A DNA stretch of 64,000 nt from an uncultured Pelagibacteraceae bacterium (GTDB lineage Bacteria > Pseudomonadota > Alphaproteobacteria > Pelagibacterales > Pelagibacteraceae): contig CACEOF010000005.1 of assembly GCA_902561095.1 (NCBI GenBank), forward strand, positions 18,503-82,502. The letters are read 5' to 3'. Every line of letters starts with the position of its first letter. Position 1 is the stretch's first letter. Of the stretch, positions 10,155-19,922 are shown piece after piece. Both the position numbers and the translations under genes were made by a program. Below the pieces are notes generated by a model, which was not told where the DNA came from, did not search any database, and saw only the letters and a program-made list of their open reading frames with translations.

Positions 10155-10616
10155 ATGTTAATTAATATTAATCCAGTCTTAAGTCCTGAATTACTATTCC
10201 ATTTAAGATCAATGGGACATGGAGAAATATTAATTTTAGCTGATGCAAATTTTCCGGCAAACACATCTAATGATAAAGTAATAAGATTAGATGGAGTTGG
10301 TATTAAAGAAGCAGCTTCAGCAATTCTTTCAGTTTTTCCACTAGATAGCTTTGTTGTTTCACAAGGTGGGTCTCCAGCCTTAAGAATGGAAGTAGATGAT
10401 AAACCGGATGAATTAACAGAAACTCATAAAGAATTTATTGAAGTAGTTAAAAAAATTTCAGGTGAAAATTGGAATGTTGGTTCTATTTCTAGACAAGATT
10501 TTTATAAAGAAGCCAAAAAAGCTTACTGTATAGTTACAACTACTGATGCAAGACCTTATGGATGTTTTATATTAACTAAAGGGGTAATTTTACCAGACGG
10601 TAAGGTTTGGTCGTAA
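10155..10616 (+). CDS. RbsD/FucU family protein (mutarotase-type)
   Basis: ORF; MLININPVLSPELLFHLRSMGHGEILILADANFPA, C-terminal ARPYGCFILTKGVI. Confidence 0.87.
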   Translation: MLININPVLSPELLFHLRSMGHGEILILADANFPANTSNDKVIRLDGVGIKEAASAILSVFPLDSFVVSQGGSPALRMEVDDKPDELTETHKEFIEVVKKISGENWNVGSISRQDFYKEAKKAYCIVTTTDARPYGCFILTKGVILPDGKVWS

Positions 10617-10627
10617 AAAATTAAATA

Positions 10628-11539
10628 ATGCAGTTTATTTGTATATTTGGAGTTTTTGTAGCAGACCTTTGTTTTTATTCAGAAAAGATACCATTTAAAG
10701 GAGAGACAGTTCTAGGAAAAGATCATTTAGTTGGCCCAGGCGGCAAAGGATCAAATCAAGCAATTGCTGCAGCAAGACTTAACGGAAAAGTAAATTTTAT
10801 AACTAAAATGGGCGAAGATAGCCACGCAGATATGGCTTTCAAAATATATAAAGATGCAGGTGTAATTACTAACGCCATAACAAAAGATAAAAACCTATCT
10901 ACTGGTGTTGCTGGTATAATGATTGATAATGATGGCAGTAATGCAATTAATATTGTTCCAGGTGCAGCTGCTCAGTTAAATAGCAAAGATATCGATGATA
11001 ATTTAGAAATTCTTAAAAAATCCAAAATTTTCCTTACTCAAATGGAAACTCCAGATGAAGTTACAATTTATTCTTTAAAAAAAGCTAAGGAAAATAATTG
11101 TTTAACTATTTTAAATCCTGCACCAGCAAGAAAAATCAATGAGGAAAATTTCACCCTTTTAGATTTTTTTACACCAAATGAAACTGAGGCTGAATTTTAT
11201 TTAAAAAATAAAATTACTACTGAGGAAGATATTAAGATTGCAGGAAGAGAATTTTTAAAAAAAGGGATAAAAAATATTATTATTACTTTGGGAGAAAGAG
11301 GTGTCTATTTTGCTAATGAAAATGAGGAATACTTTATTGATGCTTTAAAATTAAAAGATCAGGTAGTAGATACTACCGGAGCTGGTGATGCATTTAATGG
11401 AGCTTTTGCAGTAGGTTTAGCAGATAATTTAAAATATAAAGATGCATTGATTTTTGCAAATAAAGTTGCAGGTATATCTACAACTAGAGCAGGGGCAGCA
11501 AGTTCAATGCCAACATTTAAAGAAGTAAATAACTATTAA
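10628..11539 (+). CDS. rbsK: Ribokinase-like PfkB family sugar kinase
   Basis: ORF; GPGGKGSNQAIAAARLNG and DTTGAGDAFNGAFA PfkB signatures. Confidence 0.87.
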   Translation: MQFICIFGVFVADLCFYSEKIPFKGETVLGKDHLVGPGGKGSNQAIAAARLNGKVNFITKMGEDSHADMAFKIYKDAGVITNAITKDKNLSTGVAGIMIDNDGSNAINIVPGAAAQLNSKDIDDNLEILKKSKIFLTQMETPDEVTIYSLKKAKENNCLTILNPAPARKINEENFTLLDFFTPNETEAEFYLKNKITTEEDIKIAGREFLKKGIKNIIITLGERGVYFANENEEYFIDALKLKDQVVDTTGAGDAFNGAFAVGLADNLKYKDALIFANKVAGISTTRAGAASSMPTFKEVNNY

Positions 11540-12715
11540 TTATTCTATAATTTTAAAGTCAGATTTATATTTGTCAGTTATTTTTAGACCTAGTCCTGGT
11601 TTATTATCATCTAGATCTATAAAACCGTCCTTAGGAGCCGGATCTCCTTCAAAGATATAGTAAAAAAGTTCATTTCCAATCTCAACGTCATGGACAGGAA
11701 AAAATTCTGATATTGGACAATTAAAATTTGACATTGTTAAGTGGTAGTTATGCATTTGTCCTGCATGAGGAATAACAGGAACTTGATGAGCTTCTGCAAT
11801 AGCATTAATTTTCTGAGCCACAGTAAAACCTCCCACTCTATTGTTATCATATTGAATATAACTCACGGCTTTAAGGTCAAGTAACTGTTTGAAACCGTAT
11901 ATATTAAACTCATGTTCACCTCCTGAAATTGGTATCATATTCATCTTATTTAATTCTTCATAACCATGAATATCGTCTGCAATCACTGGCTCTTCAAGCC
12001 ATCTTGGATTAAATTTCATTAATTTAGGTATCATTCTTTTCGCATAATCTAAGTTCCAACCCATATAGCATTCCATCATCAAATCTGTATCTTCACCAAT
12101 TACTTCTCTGACGGCTTCAGCAAGCGCAATATTTTTTTTCATACCATCAGGACCATCTTTTGGACCCCAACCAAATCTCATTTTAAACATTTTAAAACCC
12201 TGCTTTACGTAACTCTCAGCCTCTTTTTGAAGAGCTTTAATGGGTTGGCTATAAAGCTTTGATGCATAGACAGGGATTTTTTCTTTTGTTCTGCCTCCAA
12301 GAAGTTTAAATACTGGTTTTTTAGTTATCTTCCCCATTATATCCCAGATCGCTATATCAATTGCTGAGATTGCGACCATACCAATTCCTCTTCGGCCCCA
12401 AGCATGTGTTCTTCTATACATTTTTTCCCAGATGTAAGCATAATCAAAAGGGTCTTCACCAATTACTAACGGTTTTAAATAAGTATCAATAGTTTTTTTT
12501 GCAATTTGTGGAGCTAGGGCTGCATTACCAATTCCTGTAACACCATCATCAGTTTCTATCTCACATATCAGCCATTCATGAAATCTAAACGATCCCATTG
12601 CATCTGATTTTTCAAATAGAAGATCTGAGGCATTCGTACAAAAATTATTTTGAGGTGGAACAGTTTTACCATTCCATTGGTAAACTTTTGTTCTAATTTC
12701 TTTTATTTTTGACAT
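11540..12715 (-). CDS. Mandelate racemase/muconate lactonizing family dehydratase, L-rhamnonate dehydratase-like
   Basis: [56 protein letters not shown]. Confidence 0.83.
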   Translation of the reverse strand: MSKIKEIRTKVYQWNGKTVPPQNNFCTNASDLLFEKSDAMGSFRFHEWLICEIETDDGVTGIGNAALAPQIAKKTIDTYLKPLVIGEDPFDYAYIWEKMYRRTHAWGRRGIGMVAISAIDIAIWDIMGKITKKPVFKLLGGRTKEKIPVYASKLYSQPIKALQKEAESYVKQGFKMFKMRFGWGPKDGPDGMKKNIALAEAVREVIGEDTDLMMECYMGWNLDYAKRMIPKLMKFNPRWLEEPVIADDIHGYEELNKMNMIPISGGEHEFNIYGFKQLLDLKAVSYIQYDNNRVGGFTVAQKINAIAEAHQVPVIPHAGQMHNYHLTMSNFNCPISEFFPVHDVEIGNELFYYIFEGDPAPKDGFIDLDDNKPGLGLKITDKYKSDFKIIE

Positions 12716-13710
12716 TATTTATTTTTATTTTCGGCCATTCTTAATGCTAATTTAAAAGAATTTAATGTTGGCTCTAGATTTGCTTTATTCTCTCCAGCTA
12801 TATCAAAAGCGGTCCCATGGGCAGGTGTAGTAACAGGAACACTTAACCCTCCCGAAACTGTAACTCCCCTGTCAAATCCAAAAGCTTTTAAACCGCACTG
12901 TAATGCATCATGATACATACCAACTATACAATCGTGATTTTTATTTTTGAATGCTGTGATAAATGAAGTATCACATGGCAGTGGTCCATCAGCATCAATT
13001 CCAAGTTTTTTTGCTTCTTCTATAGCAGGTATTATTTCGTCTTTTTCTTCATTTCCAAATTCCGCATGAGGATTAAGTGCCTGGACAGCTACTCTTGGTT
13101 TTTCAATGCCACTCATTTTTAAAGTTTTGTCTAAAAGTTTAATTGGTTTTAATATATTTTCTTTTGTAATATTTTTAGCCACATCTTTTAGTGGGATGTG
13201 CGAAGTAACTCTTGCAGTCCAAAAATTATCAACAACATTAAATTCGCAACAAAATTCTTTCATCTCAAGTTTTGCTTGCATAAAATCGTGTTCGTCATTG
13301 TATTTACAACCTCCCATTATCAAACTAGTTTTATTCATCGGACCAAAATTGATAGCATCAATTTTCTTTTCTTTTGCAAGATCTAAAGCTAATTCCAAAG
13401 CATCTAATACTGTTTTTCCAGACTCAGCAGACACTTCACTTAATTTATAATCTCTGTTTGCACCTTTTGAAATATCAAGAAAAAATTTATTTTCACCATT
13501 AAAATTTATGTCTTTAAAATTTTCAACAACCTTTAAGTTTGTTTTTTTTCCAACAATCTTCTCACCATCCTCTAAAATTTTTTTTTCTCCAATAACAACT
13601 AAATTAGCTTTATTACAAATCTTGTTATCAAGTAATTTTACAATTAACTCAGGCCCTATTCCTGACGGATCACCTAATAAAACAGCTATATTGTTTTTAT
13701 TTTCAGACAT
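12715..13710 (-). CDS. PdxA family dehydrogenase (4-hydroxythreonine-4-phosphate / PdxA2-like)
   Basis: [60 protein letters not shown]. Confidence 0.85.
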   Translation of the reverse strand: MSENKNNIAVLLGDPSGIGPELIVKLLDNKICNKANLVVIGEKKILEDGEKIVGKKTNLKVVENFKDINFNGENKFFLDISKGANRDYKLSEVSAESGKTVLDALELALDLAKEKKIDAINFGPMNKTSLIMGGCKYNDEHDFMQAKLEMKEFCCEFNVVDNFWTARVTSHIPLKDVAKNITKENILKPIKLLDKTLKMSGIEKPRVAVQALNPHAEFGNEEKDEIIPAIEEAKKLGIDADGPLPCDTSFITAFKNKNHDCIVGMYHDALQCGLKAFGFDRGVTVSGGLSVPVTTPAHGTAFDIAGENKANLEPTLNSFKLALRMAENKNK

Positions 13711-13779
13711 TTTTTTCTTTACCTCTTATGTTGGAGTATGGTTATATATTTAAATATAAATTAACTAAAGAGGGAAATA

Positions 13780-14754
13780 ATGAAAAAAAGCTTTAAGTTG
13801 TTTTTGGCTGCTGCGTTTTTGGTGACCGAATTCTTCGTTGTAGCACTTCCGTTGATGATTACATCTGCAAAAGCAGATGGTCACCCAATTCAAGCAGTTA
13901 CACATGCTGGTTTTGGTGGTGGTACAGACGTAACTACTAGAATGATGTTATTAAGAACTAGAAGATATCTAAAACAAGATATGCAATTAGTTAACAAAAA
14001 AGGTGGTGGTGGAGCTGCATCTATGGATTATATGATGACTTTACCAGCAGATGGAAATCATACTTTAACTTGGACTACTGGACATGCTGTATCTATGGCT
14101 TTGGGAAAAACCAAAGTTAAATTAAGTGATATGCAACCTTTAGCGAGAGGAACTGATGATCCTCAATTATTTGTTGTTAGTTGTAAAAATGAAATCAAGG
14201 ATGCAAAAAAGTTTATTAGTGCCCAAAAATCAAAATCGTTGAAATATGGAACAACACATGTAGGTGGTATTGATGATGTAAGTGCTATTGCTTTTACAAA
14301 AAAAGGAAAACTAACAGACCCAACAATCGTTGCTTATAAAGGTGTAGGACCTATTAAAACTAACCTTATCAAAGGAGATATTGATGTAGGTGTTTTAAAT
14401 TTAGGTGAAGCTGTTACTGAAATAGAAGATGGTACTTTATGTGTGTCAGTTGTCTTAGCAAGTAATAGAATGGAAAAATTAAGTAATGTTCCTACGGCTA
14501 CTGAATTAGGAATTCCAGTTGTTTTATCTACAGTAAGAGGCTTTGTTACAAAAAAAGGTGTTCCTGCTGACAGAAAAAAACAATTAGAGGATGCAATGAT
14601 AAAAGCTATGGAGCATAAATATTTCCAAAGTTTTTTAACTGATATTGGTCTCGATTCAACTAGTGTAGTTGGAGCTGATGAGTGGGGTAAGCAAATGGAA
14701 ACTATGCTTGCAGAAATGACTGCTCAACTCAAAGCTTTAGGTTACATTAAGTAG
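13780..14754 (+). CDS. tctC: Tripartite tricarboxylate transporter substrate-binding protein (TctC/Bug family)
   Basis: ORF; signal peptide; TctC-like core (GGGTDVTTRMMLLRTRRYL...NKKGGGGAASMDYM) directly upstream of tctB/tctA-like genes. Confidence 0.87.
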   Translation: MKKSFKLFLAAAFLVTEFFVVALPLMITSAKADGHPIQAVTHAGFGGGTDVTTRMMLLRTRRYLKQDMQLVNKKGGGGAASMDYMMTLPADGNHTLTWTTGHAVSMALGKTKVKLSDMQPLARGTDDPQLFVVSCKNEIKDAKKFISAQKSKSLKYGTTHVGGIDDVSAIAFTKKGKLTDPTIVAYKGVGPIKTNLIKGDIDVGVLNLGEAVTEIEDGTLCVSVVLASNRMEKLSNVPTATELGIPVVLSTVRGFVTKKGVPADRKKQLEDAMIKAMEHKYFQSFLTDIGLDSTSVVGADEWGKQMETMLAEMTAQLKALGYIK

Positions 14755-14778
14755 TTTTAATTAAGTACATTTCTCAAT

Positions 14779-15285
14779 ATGAATAATGTACGTGATAATA
14801 AAAGGGCAAACAAAAGTTTGCCCTTTTTTTTTAGGACAGAATTTAAAGTTTTTTTTGCAATTATTTTAGTTTCAACAATTTTACTAATATCAACTTTTTC
14901 ATTTGATACTGTTCCACCAATTTTAAACAGAGGTATTCAACCAGCAACATTTCCGAAGGGATTACTAGTCTTAATTATAGCGTTAACTTCAATTATTTAT
15001 TATTTGTCTTTTAAAAAACCTTGGAAAAAAGAAAAAAGTTTACCAAGGCCTTTTTTTCTTACAATTTTAAGTTTCATTATTTTTATAATTATATCAAAAA
15101 CTTTAGATTTTTTTCTAGCAATCTCAGTATTGTCAATTTTTGTTTCTTATTATTGGGGTGAAAGAAGAATTTTTTATTTATTACTAGTAAGTATAATTTT
15201 TCCTTTAGTTGTCTTTATCTTTTTTGAAATGATTTTGGGACTAAGATTTCCTCCTGGAATAATCACTAATCTTTACTATTATTAA
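14779..15285 (+). CDS. tctB: Tripartite tricarboxylate transporter small membrane subunit TctB
   Basis: ORF of 168 aa with about four hydrophobic segments between tctC and tctA; no in-frame ATG/GTG/TTG between the terminator and the first TM segment. Confidence 0.78.
   Translation: MNNVRDNKRANKSLPFFFRTEFKVFFAIILVSTILLISTFSFDTVPPILNRGIQPATFPKGLLVLIIALTSIIYYLSFKKPWKKEKSLPRPFFLTILSFIIFIIISKTLDFFLAISVLSIFVSYYWGERRIFYLLLVSIIFPLVVFIFFEMILGLRFPPGIITNLYYY
14801..14832 (+). terminator. Rho-independent terminator lying inside the 5' end of the tctB ORF
   Basis: AAAGGGCAAAC-AAAA-GTTTGCCCTTT followed by T-run; 22 nt after the ATG at 14779. Confidence 0.85.
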
Positions 15286-15286
15286 T

Positions 15287-16765
15287 ATGGATAATTTAAT
15301 TTTAATGATGGCTCCTTTGTTTAGTTCAAAGCTATTATTAGTTTTGTTATTTGGAACTTTATTTGGATTAGTTTTAGGAGTTCTGCCTGGTTTAGGTCCT
15401 ACGACAGGTGGTGCATTAATATTACCTTTTACCATGACCTTAGATCCATTATCTGCAATTATTTTGTTAACATCTATATATTGCGCAGGAACATATGGAG
15501 GAGCAATTACTGCTGTACTTATAAATACACCTGGTACTCCAGCTGCGGCAGCAACATGTTTGGATGGATATCCTTTGGCTCAAAAAGGTGAGGCAGGTAG
15601 AGCTTTAGGTATGGCAACAGTTTCAAGTACAGTTGGTGGGATATTTAGTGTCATAGTTTTGGTTTTTTTCGCACCAGTATTGGCGAATCTTGCGTATGAA
15701 TTTGGTCAACCTGAATATTTTGCATTAGCAATTTTCGGTTTAACTATGTTGGCTTCAATAGGTGATGGCAGTCCAATAAAAAACTTAATAGCAGGAGCTT
15801 TTGGAATTTTAATTTCAACTGTTGGAAAAGATTTTATGACATCAATAGATAGATTTACTTATGGTATAAATGAACTTTCAGTAGGTATAGGATTTATTCC
15901 AGTTGTTGTCGGTTTGTTTGCTATAAGCGAAATGTTAACCCAATCTACATTACTTGATCAAGTATTTAAGAGAGTAGCTTTAAAAGCTGTAAAACTTCCA
16001 AGTAAAGATGACTATAAAAAAACTTGGAAAACAATTCTTAGATCAAGTGGAATAGGATCATTTATAGGAGTATTACCAGCAGAGGGAGGAACTGTTGCTT
16101 CTTTAATCGGTTATTCAGAAGCAAAAAGATTTTCAAAAAATCCTGAAGAATTTGGAAAAGGATCTGTAGAGGGAATTGCAGGAGCAGAGGCAGCAAATAA
16201 TGCTGCTACTGGAGGTGCAATGGTTCCTACATTAGCACTTGGTATCCCTGGAAGTGCAACCACAGCAGTCATATTAACAGGATTAATTATCCATGGAGTA
16301 AGACCAGGACCAGATTTATTTAAGGAACAACCTGAATTTCTTTATGGAATTTTTGGTGCAATGTTAGTGGCTAATGTTTTATTTTTTATTTTTGGTTTCT
16401 TTGGTGCAAAAATTTTTGCAAGAATTACTCTTGTGCCTAATAAAATTTTATGGCCAATGATATTTGCAGTATCAGTTTGTGGAACTTACTCACTAAGCCA
16501 ATCAATAATTGATGTATGGATAATGCTATTTTTTGGTGTGCTAGGTTTTTTTATGAGACGATATGGTTTTTCAGTTGTTCCAGTTATTATTGGATTAATT
16601 TTAGGAGAACTCGTTGAAGGAACTTTGAGACAATCGATTGTAATATTTGACGGTAATTGGCTTATGTTTTTAACTAGACCCATTGCGTTAACATTCTTTA
16701 TTTTATCTTTAATTGCACTTGCTTTTCCTTTAATAAGATCCAAAAAAAATAAAAAAATTATATGA
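15287..16765 (+). CDS. tctA: Tripartite tricarboxylate transporter large membrane subunit TctA
   Basis: ORF; LPGLGPTTGGALILPFT, GTYGGAITAVLINTPGTPAAAATCLDGYPLA, ALGIPGSATTAVILTGLIIHGVRPGP. Confidence 0.95.
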   Translation: MDNLILMMAPLFSSKLLLVLLFGTLFGLVLGVLPGLGPTTGGALILPFTMTLDPLSAIILLTSIYCAGTYGGAITAVLINTPGTPAAAATCLDGYPLAQKGEAGRALGMATVSSTVGGIFSVIVLVFFAPVLANLAYEFGQPEYFALAIFGLTMLASIGDGSPIKNLIAGAFGILISTVGKDFMTSIDRFTYGINELSVGIGFIPVVVGLFAISEMLTQSTLLDQVFKRVALKAVKLPSKDDYKKTWKTILRSSGIGSFIGVLPAEGGTVASLIGYSEAKRFSKNPEEFGKGSVEGIAGAEAANNAATGGAMVPTLALGIPGSATTAVILTGLIIHGVRPGPDLFKEQPEFLYGIFGAMLVANVLFFIFGFFGAKIFARITLVPNKILWPMIFAVSVCGTYSLSQSIIDVWIMLFFGVLGFFMRRYGFSVVPVIIGLILGELVEGTLRQSIVIFDGNWLMFLTRPIALTFFILSLIALAFPLIRSKKNKKII

Positions 16766-17511
16766 TACAATTTGATCTAGAAGGCAGAGTTGCTGTTGTT
16801 ACAGGAGGAGCCCAAGGATTTGGTTTAGCAATTACAGAAAGATTTATTCAGTCAGGAGCAAAAGTAATTATTTGGGATATTGATGAAAGTGAAGCTAAAA
16901 AAGCTCTGGAAAAAATAAACTCTAAAAATTTATATTATCAAATAGTAGATGTCAGTGATTTCAAAAAGATTAATCTAAAATTAACCGAAACTGAGAGCAC
17001 ACACGGAAAAATAGATATTTTTGTAAACAACGCTGGTGTGGCTGGTATGAATACTACAGTTGCAGAATATCCAATAGAAGAGTGGAATAAAGTAATTAAT
17101 TTAAACCTCAATGCAGTTTTTTATTGCTGTAAAGCTGTAGTTCCTTTTATGGAAAAAAATAATTATGGAAGAATAGTAAACATAGCGTCCATAGCTGGAA
17201 AAGAAGGTAATCCAAACGCAAGCGCATACAGTACATCAAAAGCTGGGGTAATTGGTCTAACCAAATCACTTGGAAAAGAACTTGCTCAAAAAAATATAGC
17301 AGTAAACTGTGTTACTCCTGCTGCTGCAAAAACAAGGATTTTTGATCAAATGACCGAGGAGCATATTAATTATATGCTTTCAAAAATTCCGAGAAATAAG
17401 TTTGCAAAAGTTGAGGAATTAGCTTCTTTAGTTACTTGGTTATCTAGTGAAGAAAATTCATTTTCAACAGCCGCTGTTTTTGATTTGAGCGGTGGCAGAG
17501 CAACGTATTAA
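16762..17511 (+). CDS. Short-chain dehydrogenase/reductase (FabG-like)
   Basis: ORF; TGGAQGFGLAI, NNAGVAG, YSTSKAGVIGLTKSLGKELA. Confidence 0.93.
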   Translation: MIQFDLEGRVAVVTGGAQGFGLAITERFIQSGAKVIIWDIDESEAKKALEKINSKNLYYQIVDVSDFKKINLKLTETESTHGKIDIFVNNAGVAGMNTTVAEYPIEEWNKVINLNLNAVFYCCKAVVPFMEKNNYGRIVNIASIAGKEGNPNASAYSTSKAGVIGLTKSLGKELAQKNIAVNCVTPAAAKTRIFDQMTEEHINYMLSKIPRNKFAKVEELASLVTWLSSEENSFSTAAVFDLSGGRATY

Positions 17512-17513
17512 TT

Positions 17514-18416
17514 ATGCAAATAGGTATCGATGTTGGTGCAACAAAAATAGAAAGTGTTGTTTTAGAAAATAATGGTCAAGAAAAACACAGATCTAGAACG
17601 TCATGTCCCAAAGATTATTTATCAATAATTAGCGCTATTAAAGATATTAGTCAAAAATTAGAAAAAGAATTCAAAATGGAATTACCTATTGGGGTATGTC
17701 ATCCTGGTATACACTCTCCTCAAACAGGTTTGGTAAAGAATGCACCAAATTGTTATTGGTTAGAAAAAAAACCTTTTCAAAACGATTTACGTAAAGCACT
17801 TGGTAAGGAGGTTTTTTGTGAAAATGATGCAAATTGTTTTGCGTTATCTGAAGCAATTGATGGTTCAGGAAAAAACTATAAGATAGTTTATGGTATTATT
17901 TTAGGCTCAGGAGCTGGAGGGGGACTTGTAATAGACAAACAAATTATAAGTGGTCCAAATGGAGTAGCAGGTGAGTGGGGACATAATCAAATTCCATATT
18001 TTGCTGCCAAAAAAGAAAATTTTGACTCAAACAATGCTCGAGAAGCCGAAATTGAAAGTTTTATCTCTGGTTTGGGATTAGCAAAAAGATTTAATAAATT
18101 TTATGGAAAAAATTTAAAAACAAACGAGATTTTTGAGTTACATCGAAAGCATGATCTAGACGCAGAAAGATTTATAGATGATTTTAAGGTAAATCTAGCT
18201 ATGTCTCTCTCAAGTATTATAAATATATTAGACCCTGATGCTTTTATATTTGGTGGGGGAGTTTCAAATGAAATTGATTTTTTAAGTGAAGTCGAATCTA
18301 TGGTTAAGAAATTTGTTATAGGAAAAGAATACCAAGGGGTTTTCCTTAAACCTAAGTTTGGTGATGCAAGTGGTGTTAGAGGCGCTGCAAGACTTGGCAG
18401 AGTTGTTTCAAATTAA
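17514..18416 (+). CDS. ROK family sugar kinase
   Basis: ORF; MQIGIDVGATKIESVVL, NDANCFALSEA, GIILGSGAGGGLVID, GVAGEWGHNQIP. Confidence 0.9.
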   Translation: MQIGIDVGATKIESVVLENNGQEKHRSRTSCPKDYLSIISAIKDISQKLEKEFKMELPIGVCHPGIHSPQTGLVKNAPNCYWLEKKPFQNDLRKALGKEVFCENDANCFALSEAIDGSGKNYKIVYGIILGSGAGGGLVIDKQIISGPNGVAGEWGHNQIPYFAAKKENFDSNNAREAEIESFISGLGLAKRFNKFYGKNLKTNEIFELHRKHDLDAERFIDDFKVNLAMSLSSIINILDPDAFIFGGGVSNEIDFLSEVESMVKKFVIGKEYQGVFLKPKFGDASGVRGAARLGRVVSN

Positions 18417-18599
18417 ATTATCAACCAGAAATTGAAAAACTGAAATTTTAATTGATTAAATTTTAAAAAAAAAACTTATAAAAAATTAAATAAAATGAAA
18501 ATCAACTTTAAGTTGTATAAATTATTTTTAATTTACTTTTAGTATTCCTTTTACCTATAGTTGGTGTTTATACAAAAGTTAAATAACAAAAGGGAAGAT

Positions 18600-19856
18600 A
18601 TGAGAAAACTTATAATTGCTTTAATTGCATTTGCTTTCACATCAACTTCATCTTACGCTGGTCCTAAAATTGAGGTTCTGCATTGGTGGACATCAGGTGG
18701 GGAGGCAGCTGCTTTAAAAGTTTTAAAAGATGATTTTGCTGCTAATGGTGGTGAATGGCTGGACATGCCTGTAACAGGTGGTGGTGGAGACGCTGCTAAT
18801 GTGGCGTTGAAAGCAAGAATTGTTGCTGGTGATCCTCCATCTGCATCTCAAATAAAAGGTCCTACAATTCAAGAGTATGACCAAGAGGGTGTTGTAGCAC
18901 CATATAACATTGATCCAATTGCTCAATCAGAAGGTTGGGATAAGTTATTAGATCCAATGATTGCTGCAGTACATAAATGTAAAAATAACAGCGGACCATA
19001 TTGCGCAGCTCCTGTAAATATCCACAGAATTGATTGGATGTGGGCTAATAAAGCTGTTTTTGATGCTAATGGTATTTCAGTTCCAACAACTTGGGATGAA
19101 GTTAATGCTGCTGCTGAAAAACTTAAAGCTGCGGGAATAATTCCATTTGCTCACGGTGGTCAAGCTTGGCAAGATGCTACAGTTTTTGAAGCCGTTGCTA
19201 TGGGTATTGGTGGAAATAACTACTATAAGAACTGCTATGTAGATCTAAAAGAAAGTTGTTTAAGAAGTGAGACCACAGTAAAAGTTTTTGACCAAATGAG
19301 AAAACTTCAAAGTTATACTGATGAAGGTAGTCCAGGAAGAGACTGGAACGTTGCTACTGGAATGGTAATTGAAGGAAAAGCAGGTTTCCAAATTATGGGT
19401 GACTGGGCTAAGGGAGAGTTTACTGCTGCTGGAAAAACACCTGGAGTAGATTACTATTGTTCTCCAACTCCTTCTAATAATGGTTACTTATACAATGTAG
19501 ATAGCTTTATATTCTACAAAACAAGTGATCCAGATAAACAAGAAGGTCAAAAATTGTTAGCAAAACTAATGATGGGTAAAAACTTCCAAAAAGTATTTAA
19601 CCTATACAAAGGTTCTATTCCAGCTAGATTAGATGTTTCAATGGATGAGTTTGACAAATGTGCAAAAACTTCAAACGCGGATATTAAAACTGCAGGTGCT
19701 AGTGGTGGACTAGTTCCAAGTTTTGCTCATGGTATGGCACAAGGAAATACTATGAAAGCTGCTCTACAAGATATTATTACAGAACACTTTAATTCTAATA
19801 TGTCTTCAGTAGATGCTGCAAACGCATTGGCTGACTCAGTTCTAGCTAATATGTAA
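18600..19856 (+). CDS. Sugar ABC transporter substrate-binding protein (CUT1-type)
   Basis: ORF 18561..19856, likely start ATG 18600 (AGGGAAGAT upstream, signal peptide MRKLIIALIAFAFTSTSSYA); EVLHWWTSGGEAAALKVLKDDF. Confidence 0.92.
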   Translation: MRKLIIALIAFAFTSTSSYAGPKIEVLHWWTSGGEAAALKVLKDDFAANGGEWLDMPVTGGGGDAANVALKARIVAGDPPSASQIKGPTIQEYDQEGVVAPYNIDPIAQSEGWDKLLDPMIAAVHKCKNNSGPYCAAPVNIHRIDWMWANKAVFDANGISVPTTWDEVNAAAEKLKAAGIIPFAHGGQAWQDATVFEAVAMGIGGNNYYKNCYVDLKESCLRSETTVKVFDQMRKLQSYTDEGSPGRDWNVATGMVIEGKAGFQIMGDWAKGEFTAAGKTPGVDYYCSPTPSNNGYLYNVDSFIFYKTSDPDKQEGQKLLAKLMMGKNFQKVFNLYKGSIPARLDVSMDEFDKCAKTSNADIKTAGASGGLVPSFAHGMAQGNTMKAALQDIITEHFNSNMSSVDAANALADSVLANM

Positions 19857-19870
19857 TACATAAAAAATCT

Positions 19871-19903
19871 AAAGGCCACTTTTAACTAAGTGGCCTTTTT
19901 TTT
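19871..19903 (+). terminator. Rho-independent terminator between substrate-binding and permease genes
   Basis: AAAGGCCACTT-TTAACT-AAGTGGCCTTT plus T-run. Confidence 0.88.
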
Positions 19904-19922
19904 AATCAAAAAAATATTTATA

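Noticed and set aside
13106-13753. Plus-strand ORFs 13106..13450, 13198..13386, 13508..13753
   Set aside because: Antisense to the PdxA-like gene.
15241-16770. Minus ORFs 15241..15435 and 16486..16770 in the tctA region
   Set aside because: Antisense to TctA, which has unmistakable motifs.
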